From JBKEAJ01 sp047975005 (GTDB taxonomy: Bacteria > Bacteroidota > Bacteroidia > Bacteroidales > Prolixibacteraceae), in assembly GCA_047975005.1 (NCBI GenBank), contig JBKECW010000054.1, positions 1-45,754 on the forward strand: a DNA stretch of 45,754 nt, in the 5' to 3' direction. Numbering within the stretch: position 1 is the first letter of the stretch; the number at the start of each line of letters is the position of its first letter. Under the pieces are notes generated by a model that was given only the letters and a program-made list of their open reading frames with translations, made no database searches and had not been told where the DNA came from. Shown piece by piece: positions 38,448-45,754 of the stretch. The position numbers and the translations under genes were made by a program.

Positions 38448-40064
38448 ATGATTACAGTTTCAAATCTCTCAATACAGTTTGGTAAAAAGCCTTTATTTCA
38501 GAATGTTAACTTGCAATTCACCTCCGGCAACTGCTACGGTGTAATCGGAGCAAACGGCGCAGGGAAGTCTACATTTCTACGAATATTATCGGGCGACCTC
38601 GCTCCCACGTCTGGGCAGGTGTCTCTCGGCAGTGGCGAACGCCTGTCGGTGTTGAAGCAAGACCACTTTGAGTTTGACCAGTTTTCTGTCCTCGATACTG
38701 TTCTTGTGGGACACAAGGAGCTATGGGACTTAATGAAGAAGAAAGAAGATATATATGCCAAACCTGATTTTAGCGAAGAAGACGGCCTGCTGGCAGCAAA
38801 ACTTGAAGACAAATTTGCAGAGATGGACGGATGGAACGCCGAAAGTGATGCTGCAATATTGCTTAGCGGATTGGGGATAAAAGAAGGTCTACACCACAAA
38901 AAGATGGAAGAACTGAGCGGAAAGGAGAAAGTGAGAGTGTTGCTGGCACAAGCACTGTTTGGCAAGCCCGACAATCTACTGCTCGATGAGCCTACCAACG
39001 ACCTTGACTTAGAGACTGTAAGTTGGCTTGAAGACTATCTAGCAAATGTAGAAAGTACAGTGCTGATAGTTTCGCACGACAGGCACTTCCTCGATGCTGT
39101 GTCAAACAGTGTGATAGACATAGACTTCGGCAAGATAAAACTATTCTCCGGCAATTACTCGTTTTGGTATCAATCTAGTCAACTAGCTTTAAGACAACAA
39201 AGTGCCCAGAACAAAAAGGCAGAGGAGAAGAAAAAAGAACTTATGGAATTTATCGCCCGATTCAGCGCAAATGTGGCAAAGTCCAAACAGACTACCAGCC
39301 GCAAGAAGATGCTTGAGAAGCTTAATATCGAGGATATTGAACCATCAACACGCCGCTATCCGGGAATAATATTTACCCCCGAAAGAGAGCCCGGCAATCA
39401 GATTCTGAGCGTTGAGAACCTAAAAGCATCTATCGAAGACGAGGTCTTATTCGACAATGTAACTTTCAATATAGAAAAGGGCGAAAAGGTGGTATTTATA
39501 TCCCACGACCACAGGGCAATGACCGCACTATTCGAGATTGTCAACAGCAGTAGAGATGCCGACTCTGGCACTTTCTCTTGGGGGCAGACAATTACCCACT
39601 CCTACCTACCTTTGGATAATTCGGAATATTTCGAGGACTGCAAACTAAACCTGTTCGACTGGCTGGCTCAATTTTCAAACGACACCAGCGAGATTTATTT
39701 GCGTGGCTTTCTTGGCAAAATGCTCTTTTCGGGCGATGACACCGACAAGCAGGCACAAGTGCTGTCTGGAGGCGAGAAAATGAGGTGTATGATTGCCAAA
39801 ATGATGATGACTAATGCCAACACGCTGATGCTTGACACTCCTACCAACCACCTTGACCTTGAGACCATTCAGGCGTTTAACAATACACTTACAAATTTTA
39901 AGGGCGTTGTATTGCTGGCATCGCACGATCACGAGTTTATCCAGTCGGTCTGTAATAGAGTTATCGAGCTTACTCCAAAAGGTACAATCGACAAGCTGAT
40001 GAGCTATGACGACTATATCAGCGACGAAAAAATAAAAGCACAAAGAGCCGAGATGTACTCCTAA
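38448..40064 (+). CDS. ABC-F family ATPase (YbiT-like) with a degenerate second ATP site
   Basis: A 538-residue soluble protein of the ribosome-associated ABC-F group, with two ATPase domains joined by a charged linker (about 240-300). Domain 1 is intact in Walker A (GANGAGKS, 34-41) and Walker B (LLLDEPTNDLD, about 180), but its signature reads LSGKEK (about 156) instead of LSGGE. Domain 2 has no Walker A Lys: the site reads VVFISHDHRAMTALFEI (about 348-365). Its Walker B is LMLDTPTNHLD (about 464), with Thr for the catalytic Glu, while its signature LSGGEK (about 438) is intact. In the head-to-tail dimer these changes all fall in one site, leaving one working and one dead site. It has no membrane helices and is not a transporter. 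Confidence 0.92.
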   Translation: MITVSNLSIQFGKKPLFQNVNLQFTSGNCYGVIGANGAGKSTFLRILSGDLAPTSGQVSLGSGERLSVLKQDHFEFDQFSVLDTVLVGHKELWDLMKKKEDIYAKPDFSEEDGLLAAKLEDKFAEMDGWNAESDAAILLSGLGIKEGLHHKKMEELSGKEKVRVLLAQALFGKPDNLLLDEPTNDLDLETVSWLEDYLANVESTVLIVSHDRHFLDAVSNSVIDIDFGKIKLFSGNYSFWYQSSQLALRQQSAQNKKAEEKKKELMEFIARFSANVAKSKQTTSRKKMLEKLNIEDIEPSTRRYPGIIFTPEREPGNQILSVENLKASIEDEVLFDNVTFNIEKGEKVVFISHDHRAMTALFEIVNSSRDADSGTFSWGQTITHSYLPLDNSEYFEDCKLNLFDWLAQFSNDTSEIYLRGFLGKMLFSGDDTDKQAQVLSGGEKMRCMIAKMMMTNANTLMLDTPTNHLDLETIQAFNNTLTNFKGVVLLASHDHEFIQSVCNRVIELTPKGTIDKLMSYDDYISDEKIKAQRAEMYS

Positions 40065-40111
40065 TATATTTATCACAGAAGTATTTCTTTAAGACATTTC
40101 GCGCTAGACTT

Positions 40112-40126
40112 ATGCCTTTCAGGCAT
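40112..40126. terminator. Small hairpin after the ABC-F gene
   Basis: ATGCCT, loop TTC, AGGCAT is a 6-bp stem followed by TTTTC. It lies just before the longer hairpin at 40128-40161. Confidence 0.4.
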
Positions 40127-40127
40127 T

Positions 40128-40161
40128 TTCAAGGCACAAAAAACTTTTCTTGTGCCTTGAA
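40128..40161. terminator. Terminator between ABC-F and GH2 genes
   Basis: TTCAAGGCACAA pairs with TTGTGCCTTGAA around an A/T-rich loop, a 12-bp stem between two convergent genes. The flanks have only short T-runs, so strength is uncertain. Confidence 0.65.
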
Positions 40162-40193
40162 TTATATCAATTCTTATAGAGATTTTGCCAAGG

Positions 40194-42683
40194 TTATGGT
40201 TTAATATCGACAAAGACAGTTTCCAATCCTTTCGCTTTGACTGACACGACATTCTCCCTGCCGTTCTTTTTCAGCTGCACTCTGGCTCTGCCGTTGTACA
40301 CCTGCACTTTCTTTGATGCTGTGGAAGTTCCTTTGTTTACAATTAGGTAGCCGTCGCCGATAGAGGCAAACTCAACATATTTTCTCGACTCTAAGCACAC
40401 AATGCCCTTTTCGTCCTGTAGTTCTACCTCAATCCATGCCGATTCTGCATTTTCGCTTATCACTCTTGCTTTGATTTGGGCTTCCTCCCCAAATGGGCGA
40501 GTTTCGTAGTCGAAAGTAATTTTATCTTCGATTACTCCTTTAGAGCCTTTCGCAACAGCTCGGGCTTCCACCACATTTTCACCTTGTTGCAGTTTTGTAT
40601 TCCAGCGTAGTCCTGCAGCGGGAAAGTCTTGGGAGTTACGTTTTTTCACTCCTAGGCTCTTGCCGTTTAGAAACAGCTCTACCTCAGTACAATTAGAATA
40701 AACCTTTATAATTTTCTGCTCGTCAGCCTTGCCCCATCGAGTTTCCCACGAGTGCCCGTAGATATGCACCATCGGCTCTTCTGTCCAGTATGATTTAAAA
40801 ACGTAAAACGACTCCTTCGGGGTTAAATCACGCTCTACAACTCCTTTTTGGTTCATGTATGGCACTGGGTTTTCGGGACGTACCGGAGTGGAAAAATCCT
40901 TAAACGGCCAATATGCAGCTCCCGTCAGCCACGGCATTGTTTCTTGCTCTTTCAAGTGCCAGTCTACGAGGTCGCAGATGTACGACTCGCTCCAATCGCC
41001 GTCTTTTGATGCTCTTGCGATGCCGCCATACATAGAGGCATCGCCGGCTCTTTCGTCGGCCTTGTCTCCACCTTTTATTTCATCAAGTCCTTCGTAGGAG
41101 TTTTCGGCATGACGCCCTGCATGACTATCGCCACCCCACTCAACATGCAAGAAGTGTTTTACCTTTTGCATTTCTTCGTAAGACACTTTTTTATAGTCGG
41201 TATATAGACCTCTATACCAACCTGCCCAAATAGATGGCGAATATACATCGACAACATCTTTACAAAAGCCGCAACGACGGATGCAGGTCAGCCTAGTATC
41301 GTCCAGTTCGTGCGAAAGATTATGAAGCTCGCTCATAAAAGAACGGATTTTCTCTTTGTCAAAATCGGGGAAATCATTTGGCCAGTCGTTTTCGTTGCCT
41401 AGTCCCCACAGTATCACTGACGGATGATTGCGGTGCTGAGTAATCATATTGGTGAGCATGCGTTTGGCTTGTGCCTTCGACACATCTCCGCCTAATCCTC
41501 CACGACACCAAGGAATTTCTTCCCAAACAAGTATTCCCAGCTTATCGCACTGCTCTAAAACTATACGTGATTGCTGATAATGCCCTAAGCGAATGAAATT
41601 CACACCCATAGACTTCATCAACTTCATTTCTTCGACAATCATTTTTTCCGTCATTGCCTGCCCAACACCGGCGTGGTCTTCGTGTCTGTGTGTTCCTCTC
41701 AGCAATAATCTCTCGCCGTTGAGGTAAAATGGACCTTTCTCCTCAAACTCAAAATGCCTAAAACCAAAAAACTCTTTTACAGTCGTTTCTCCCTCCGATG
41801 AGGATATTGTAAGCTCGCAAGCGTATAGATTTGGTGTTGAAGGAGACCATCGTTCAGGTTTTGGCACGCTAAGATTTAGTACTTCTTGCCTATCGAAACT
41901 GCTTATCGACTGCTTTTCGCTTCTGATAATCTTGCCCGATGGGTCAAATATCTTGATACTTAGCTCTGCATCAGACACATCAGAATAATTTGCAAAAGCT
42001 GTATTGATGCTTAACTCTCCGTTTTTTCCATTCTCATCTACCGTTGCATCAACTTGTACATTAGACAATGATAAAGCCGGAGTATAGACAAGGTTCAGAT
42101 AACGGTAAATACCACCATAAATATTGAAATCTGATAAATCGGAAGGTATCATTTCAGTATCTCGTGTATTGTCGCAGCGTATGCTAAGAGGGATTTTACC
42201 GTCGAAGCGTTTGGCATCTTTAGAGTTAAGGAAGTCTGCCACTGCATTAGTAATATCGACGGTCCATTCGTCATAGCCACCAACATGACTGCCAACTTTT
42301 GTAGTAAAGATGTAGACTTCGGTTTTCTGTCCTGCTCCCTCGAAGTGCAGGATTGTTCGACCATTTTTGTAGGGATTGTCTATGTTCAGCGTAGTGCGGT
42401 ACCAGCCCGGTCCTTGATAGTAGTTCACATAAGGGTCGACAGCATCTTCGGCATTGAAACAATGAGGCAGAGTAACTTTCTCCCAAAGTGGGACTGTCTC
42501 AGGATTTCCTTGTCTGAAAGGCCGTACAGCCTCCCACACAGAGCCTAAATCTTGTTTTAGGAACTCCCAACCCTCGTTCATCCGTTGTTTGTTTTGATAG
42601 TTTATTTGTGCAACACCACTGACCGCCAGGTTGATTAAAATGCAAAATAATATTGTTTTAGATAGACTCTTTGATACTTTCAT
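40194..42683 (-). CDS. Glycoside hydrolase family 2 protein
   Basis: An 829-residue exported enzyme (signal peptide about 1-25, ending SGVAQ) of the beta-galactosidase/beta-glucuronidase/beta-mannosidase family. The order is a sugar-binding N domain (about 35-220), an Ig-like GH2 domain (about 220-325) and the TIM barrel (about 330-640) with HRHEDHAG, the acid/base Glu in LWGLGNEND and the probable nucleophile Glu in HVEWGGDSH, then C-terminal beta domains. Substrate is uncertain; the uronate genes upstream suggest a uronic-acid-containing glycan. A terminator separates it from those genes, so it may have its own promoter. Confidence 0.9.
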   Translation of the reverse strand: MKVSKSLSKTILFCILINLAVSGVAQINYQNKQRMNEGWEFLKQDLGSVWEAVRPFRQGNPETVPLWEKVTLPHCFNAEDAVDPYVNYYQGPGWYRTTLNIDNPYKNGRTILHFEGAGQKTEVYIFTTKVGSHVGGYDEWTVDITNAVADFLNSKDAKRFDGKIPLSIRCDNTRDTEMIPSDLSDFNIYGGIYRYLNLVYTPALSLSNVQVDATVDENGKNGELSINTAFANYSDVSDAELSIKIFDPSGKIIRSEKQSISSFDRQEVLNLSVPKPERWSPSTPNLYACELTISSSEGETTVKEFFGFRHFEFEEKGPFYLNGERLLLRGTHRHEDHAGVGQAMTEKMIVEEMKLMKSMGVNFIRLGHYQQSRIVLEQCDKLGILVWEEIPWCRGGLGGDVSKAQAKRMLTNMITQHRNHPSVILWGLGNENDWPNDFPDFDKEKIRSFMSELHNLSHELDDTRLTCIRRCGFCKDVVDVYSPSIWAGWYRGLYTDYKKVSYEEMQKVKHFLHVEWGGDSHAGRHAENSYEGLDEIKGGDKADERAGDASMYGGIARASKDGDWSESYICDLVDWHLKEQETMPWLTGAAYWPFKDFSTPVRPENPVPYMNQKGVVERDLTPKESFYVFKSYWTEEPMVHIYGHSWETRWGKADEQKIIKVYSNCTEVELFLNGKSLGVKKRNSQDFPAAGLRWNTKLQQGENVVEARAVAKGSKGVIEDKITFDYETRPFGEEAQIKARVISENAESAWIEVELQDEKGIVCLESRKYVEFASIGDGYLIVNKGTSTASKKVQVYNGRARVQLKKNGRENVVSVKAKGLETVFVDIKP

Positions 42684-42774
42684 GCTTGTTTTTTTTTAGT
42701 TTGCCAGATGCTGCACCGTAGCTTTATACAGGCATATAGGCTTTGTAGGTTTTTATTATTTGCTAAAGAGAATG

Positions 42775-42790
42775 CTTGCATATTTGCAAG
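42775..42790. promoter_or_regulatory. Inverted repeat upstream of the GH2 gene
   Basis: CTTGCA-TATT-TGCAAG is a perfect 6-bp inverted repeat about 92 bases before the GH2 start, directly beside the terminator of the preceding operon. It may be an operator or extend the terminator region. Confidence 0.3.
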
Positions 42791-42825
42791 AAAAGCAGTC
42801 TGTATTTAATTTAAAGACTGCTTTT
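42791..42825 (-). terminator. Terminator after the DUF4861 gene
   Basis: AAAAGCAGTC and GACTGCTTTT form a 10-bp stem with a 15-base loop, ending on the minus strand in a short T-run. Confidence 0.7.
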
Positions 42826-42856
42826 GTTACATTCCATAATGCTTCGACAAATATGC

Positions 42857-44149
42857 TTACTTAAGTCCTCCCACCGAAACCTCAATAGGTTGGCTCAGCT
42901 TATCAGCTTCTGCCGACAGGTAGGCTTTAAACTCGTCAAGTTTCTTCCATTTAGGATTTTCCAGTCCCCACACAGATGCAAAATAGTGGCGTGCGGGCTT
43001 GTCGTTTGAAATCTTCTGAGCTACATAGTAAGTCTCCGAAACGGCAATACTGAAGTTCTTTTCAGGAACGGTTTTGATTCCCTCCTTGAAGTAGTTGATG
43101 TCCGACGAGCGAGCAATTTTTGTAACTTCGTCGGCTTTCAGCATAACTGCCATTCCAAGCTCGTCGCCTGCACCGTTTAGGGACTGTTTGTCGAGTGTTG
43201 CAATTGCCTGATAATCAGCATTTGCTTTAAACTCTACAGGCTCATTTTTCAGTTTACTGGTAACGATTCCTGTAACGAGTTGTTTCTCGCCACTAAAGCC
43301 CGATGCGGTAACATCCGATTGAAACCAGTATTTACCGGGATATATACTTATGCGTTCCACTGCCGACAATTTCTCGCTGCCAACTGTCCAGCCTTTGTAA
43401 ATCAAGTCGAATACGGAGCGTACAGGACCTTCGGTAATCTTTTGATATTCGTAGGAATCTGTCGAGCCTAAGCGGTACAAGGAATCTTGCTCCAGCATTG
43501 CCAGTCCACCCGAACCGAGCGAGCTTCCGCAGTGCAGTACATCCATTCCCCAGTCTGCCAACTTGTGATAGTCGCCAAGTTCGGGAGTATGTATTTTATC
43601 CAGCACCATTCCGGGCTTCAATTTGCCGTATAGGTCTTTCACATTACGGCAGTCGAAATACACACGGAACCCCATTTTGTCGTTTTCCCACGCAACGCTT
43701 TCGCCTTGTGCGATAATTTTGAAAGGCTCATTGGCAGGGGGTGCAGAGTAGTGGTCAACTTCCTTGAAAGTGTGGTCTCCCTGATTTATTCCCAGACGAA
43801 GGTTAGTGCGTTTCTCAAAGCTAGGGTAGTCGCCGTTTGCAACGAACACCACTGTCAGAGTTTTTTCCTCATTTGCCTGAAAGTCAACAACAAATGCCAA
43901 CTCGTCCCATTTGCCGTCGCCGTCCATATCGTCAACTTGCGATGCAAGCACCTCTTTGCCTTGCCTAACAGTAGGCAGAAAATCTTCCGATTGTTCTCCT
44001 CCCAGCTGCGAGCGTTTTACCACTATTACCTCATCGGTGCGAGCCTTGTCGCTAGGGTTCTTCACGCTTATCTGCGTGTCGCTCTGTTGGCATGCTCCGA
44101 ATATGGATGCTGCAAACAGACATATAGTTACGAGCAATATTTTATTCAT
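42857..44149 (-). CDS. DUF4861-family lipoprotein
   Basis: A 430-residue protein with a lipoprotein signal (lipobox IFGAC, Cys19), so it should sit on the periplasmic or outer face of a membrane. The rest matches my recollection of the DUF4861 family, often found next to uronate-utilisation genes (regions such as GDGKWDELAFVVDF and YHKLADWGMDVLHCGSSLGSGGL, given in part). No catalytic residues are established. Its ATG overlaps the kduD stop by one base (TAATG), showing translational coupling, so it belongs to the kdu operon. Confidence 0.82.
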   Translation of the reverse strand: MNKILLVTICLFAASIFGACQQSDTQISVKNPSDKARTDEVIVVKRSQLGGEQSEDFLPTVRQGKEVLASQVDDMDGDGKWDELAFVVDFQANEEKTLTVVFVANGDYPSFEKRTNLRLGINQGDHTFKEVDHYSAPPANEPFKIIAQGESVAWENDKMGFRVYFDCRNVKDLYGKLKPGMVLDKIHTPELGDYHKLADWGMDVLHCGSSLGSGGLAMLEQDSLYRLGSTDSYEYQKITEGPVRSVFDLIYKGWTVGSEKLSAVERISIYPGKYWFQSDVTASGFSGEKQLVTGIVTSKLKNEPVEFKANADYQAIATLDKQSLNGAGDELGMAVMLKADEVTKIARSSDINYFKEGIKTVPEKNFSIAVSETYYVAQKISNDKPARHYFASVWGLENPKWKKLDEFKAYLSAEADKLSQPIEVSVGGLK

Positions 44150-44943
44150 TATAAATCGTTTTCACCTTTTACGTAACCAAAATTGGCAAGGATACCGCCG
44201 TCAACGTACAGGATGTGTCCGTTTACGAAATCGGCAGCTTTGGAAGCAAGGAAAATAGCTGCATTTCCTACATCCTCAGGCTCGCCCCAGCGCGCGGCAG
44301 GAGTGCGGGTCATTACCAAGTCGTTGAAAGGATGTCCGTTTTCACGAATTGGTCCAGTTTGTGAGGTTGCTATGTATCCCGGGCCAATGCCGTTGACCTG
44401 TATGTTGTATTTTGCCCACTCGCAGCACATATTGGCGGTCAGCAATTTCAATCCCCCTTTGGCAGAAGCGTAAGCCGACACGGAGTTACGACCGTAGACA
44501 CTCATCATTGAACACATATTGATAATTTTGCCCGAACGTTTTTCAATCATCTTCGGAGCAACACGCTTTGCAACGATGAGAGGAGCAACAAGGTCAACAT
44601 CAATCACTTGCTTGTAGTCGGCAATGGGCATATCCAATATAGGCATGCGTTTGATAATTCCTGCATTGTTAACCAATATATCGACACTTCCCACATTCTT
44701 CTCTATTTCCAAAATTCCGCGGTCAACGTCTTCTTCGCTTGTAACGTCGAATTTTACCGTGAACACGTCGATATTTTCCTTTTTATATTCTGCTTTGCAC
44801 TGCTCCAACTTCTCGTCGGAAAGGTCGTTTACACATATCTTAGCCCCTGCTTTTCCTAATACCTTACTGATTGCCATTCCTATGCCGTGAGTTCCGCCTG
44901 TAACAAGAGCTACTTTTCCAGATAAATCGAATAAATCATTCAT
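44149..44943 (-). CDS. kduD: 2-deoxy-D-gluconate 3-dehydrogenase / 2,5-diketo-3-deoxygluconate reductase (SDR)
   Basis: A 264-residue short-chain dehydrogenase. It has the NAD-binding ALVTGGTHGIGMAISK (about 12-27), NNAGI near 92 and the catalytic Tyr-Lys pair in YASAKGGLKLL, with Ser in the preceding CSMMSVYG segment. Position directly after kduI identifies it as KduD, which reduces 3-deoxy-D-glycero-2,5-hexodiulosonate to 2-keto-3-deoxygluconate; gluconate 5-dehydrogenases look similar and cannot be fully excluded. It overlaps the DUF4861 start by one base and follows kduI by 21 bp. Confidence 0.9.
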   Translation of the reverse strand: MNDLFDLSGKVALVTGGTHGIGMAISKVLGKAGAKICVNDLSDEKLEQCKAEYKKENIDVFTVKFDVTSEEDVDRGILEIEKNVGSVDILVNNAGIIKRMPILDMPIADYKQVIDVDLVAPLIVAKRVAPKMIEKRSGKIINMCSMMSVYGRNSVSAYASAKGGLKLLTANMCCEWAKYNIQVNGIGPGYIATSQTGPIRENGHPFNDLVMTRTPAARWGEPEDVGNAAIFLASKAADFVNGHILYVDGGILANFGYVKGENDL

Positions 44944-44964
44944 TATATTTAGTTTTTTAATTGA

Positions 44965-45754
44965 TTAACGTAATTCTGTGGGTTGAATAATATCCATGTC
45001 GGTATAGTCGAGGTTTTCGCCTGCCATTCCCCAAATAAATATGTAGTTGCTTGTTCCTGCTGCCGAGTGTATCGACCATGCCGGAGAAATCACTGCCTGT
45101 TCATTTTTCAGCCAAATATGGCGGGTCTCTGAAGGCTCACCCATGAAGTGGCATACTGCCTGATTTTCGGGTACATCGAAATAGAAATACACCTCATTTC
45201 TGCGGCTGTGAGTATGTGCCGGCATGGTGTTCCAAACGCTTCCGGGTTTCAATTCCGTCATTCCCATTTGGAGCTGACAAGTTTCTACCACAGTGTTGAT
45301 TAACAACTGATTGATATTCCTTTCGTTAGAAGTTTCCAAAGCTCCCATGTGCAGCACATTTGCATCCTTTAGAGTTACGTGCTTGGTAGGAAACGACTTG
45401 TGTGCAGGAGCAGAGTTGAAATAAAAATGAGCAGGCTTATTTGCATCTTTAGATTTGAAAATCACCTCCTTAGCACCACGACCGATATATAAAGCATCCT
45501 TGAAATCAAGCGTGTACTCTTGTCCGTCTACCGATACCACGCCTGTACTTCCCACGTTTATAATCCCCACCTCGCGGCGGTCGCAGAAATGTTCCGCCTT
45601 CAGAGCATCTACGGGTTCTAGTTTCAACTCCTTGCTCGCAGGAACAGCCCCGCCGGTAATAAAACGCTCAATATGCGAATATACCATGTGAATTTTATCG
45701 TTTTCCATTAGCTTTTCCACAAGAAACTCCTTACGGATTCTATCTGTATCATAG
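44965..45754 (-). CDS. kduI: 5-keto-4-deoxyuronate isomerase, 5'-truncated by the window edge
   Basis: Isomerises 4-deoxy-L-threo-5-hexosulose uronate, from unsaturated uronates released by polysaccharide lyases or unsaturated glucuronyl hydrolases, to the substrate of KduD. The cupin metal ligands are visible in MPAHTHSRRNEVYFYF and PAWSIHSAAG. A GTG at 45720 could start a shorter protein, but the same frame continues open to the edge and encodes DTDRIRKEFLVEK, which matches the conserved N-terminus of KduI. The gene therefore starts outside the window, and roughly 15-20 residues are missing. Confidence 0.93.
   Translation of the reverse strand, partial: YDTDRIRKEFLVEKLMENDKIHMVYSHIERFITGGAVPASKELKLEPVDALKAEHFCDRREVGIINVGSTGVVSVDGQEYTLDFKDALYIGRGAKEVIFKSKDANKPAHFYFNSAPAHKSFPTKHVTLKDANVLHMGALETSNERNINQLLINTVVETCQLQMGMTELKPGSVWNTMPAHTHSRRNEVYFYFDVPENQAVCHFMGEPSETRHIWLKNEQAVISPAWSIHSAAGTSNYIFIWGMAGENLDYTDMDIIQPTELR

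Noticed and set aside
45700..45720. GTG at 45720 as the true kduI start
   Set aside because: The frame is open to the edge and encodes DTDRIRKEFLVEK, a conserved part of KduI, so the gene continues beyond the window.

Overview
The window looks like chromosome of a member of the Bacteroidota, most likely Bacteroidales. The evidence is the promoter style (TAnnTTTG boxes near -7, few purine-rich ribosome sites), a split MacA/MacB-type efflux operon with LytS/LytTR regulators, split TonB-dependent uptake genes, a BspA-like (DUF285) surface giant, an acyl-CoA:acetate CoA-transferase, class IIA aldolase, and a DUF4861/kduD/kduI uronate cluster. I see no rRNA, tRNA, CRISPR, IS transposase or phage gene.

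Layout. 1-2973: tolC- and macA-like efflux genes (+). 3175-5531: hemG-hemH (+). 5559-6341: dapF (-). 6479-8251: LytTR regulator (+) facing its LytS-type kinase (-). 8289-10320: macB permease and ATPase (-). 10542-15636: hemN, an AmpG/RhtX-type MFS carrier, a TonB-dependent receptor and a small membrane protein (-). 15699-22857: a GH3/beta-lactamase fusion, asd, TonB and an S9 prolyl oligopeptidase (-). 23454-25875: CoA-transferase and fructose-bisphosphate aldolase (+). 26149-34194: a 2681-residue secreted repeat protein (-). 34776-35642: two small unknown genes (+). 35802-38278: a small outer-membrane barrel, lipB and lipA (-). 38448-40064: an ABC-F protein (+). 40194-45754: GH2, DUF4861, kduD and a 5'-truncated kduI (-).

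The most interesting content is between the genes. Several families of dispersed repeats sit directly against start codons. Family A (upstream of tolC, the prolyl oligopeptidase and lipB) contains a short reading frame starting MKRA and containing GEIH; two copies are intact and similar at peptide level. Family B (190-204 bp, about 96% identical in its core) abuts hemG and the macB ATPase gene in opposite orientations. Family F abuts macA and the macB permease gene. Families A and B both end in AATATAAACAGATG or a near match. A patch at 22858-23355 is built almost wholly from pieces of families A, B, C and D, and family D forms a triple tandem hairpin array after the aldolase gene.

The two B copies flank 7.1 kb as inverted repeats. 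As written, macA reads into hemG-hemH and hemN reads into macB. If the segment were flipped between the B copies, both operons would become sensible: tolC-macA-macB(ATPase)-macB(permease)-lytS, and receptor-MFS-hemN-hemG-hemH. I infer a repeat-mediated inversion, either fixed or reversible, that swaps the downstream halves of an efflux operon and a tetrapyrrole/iron operon.
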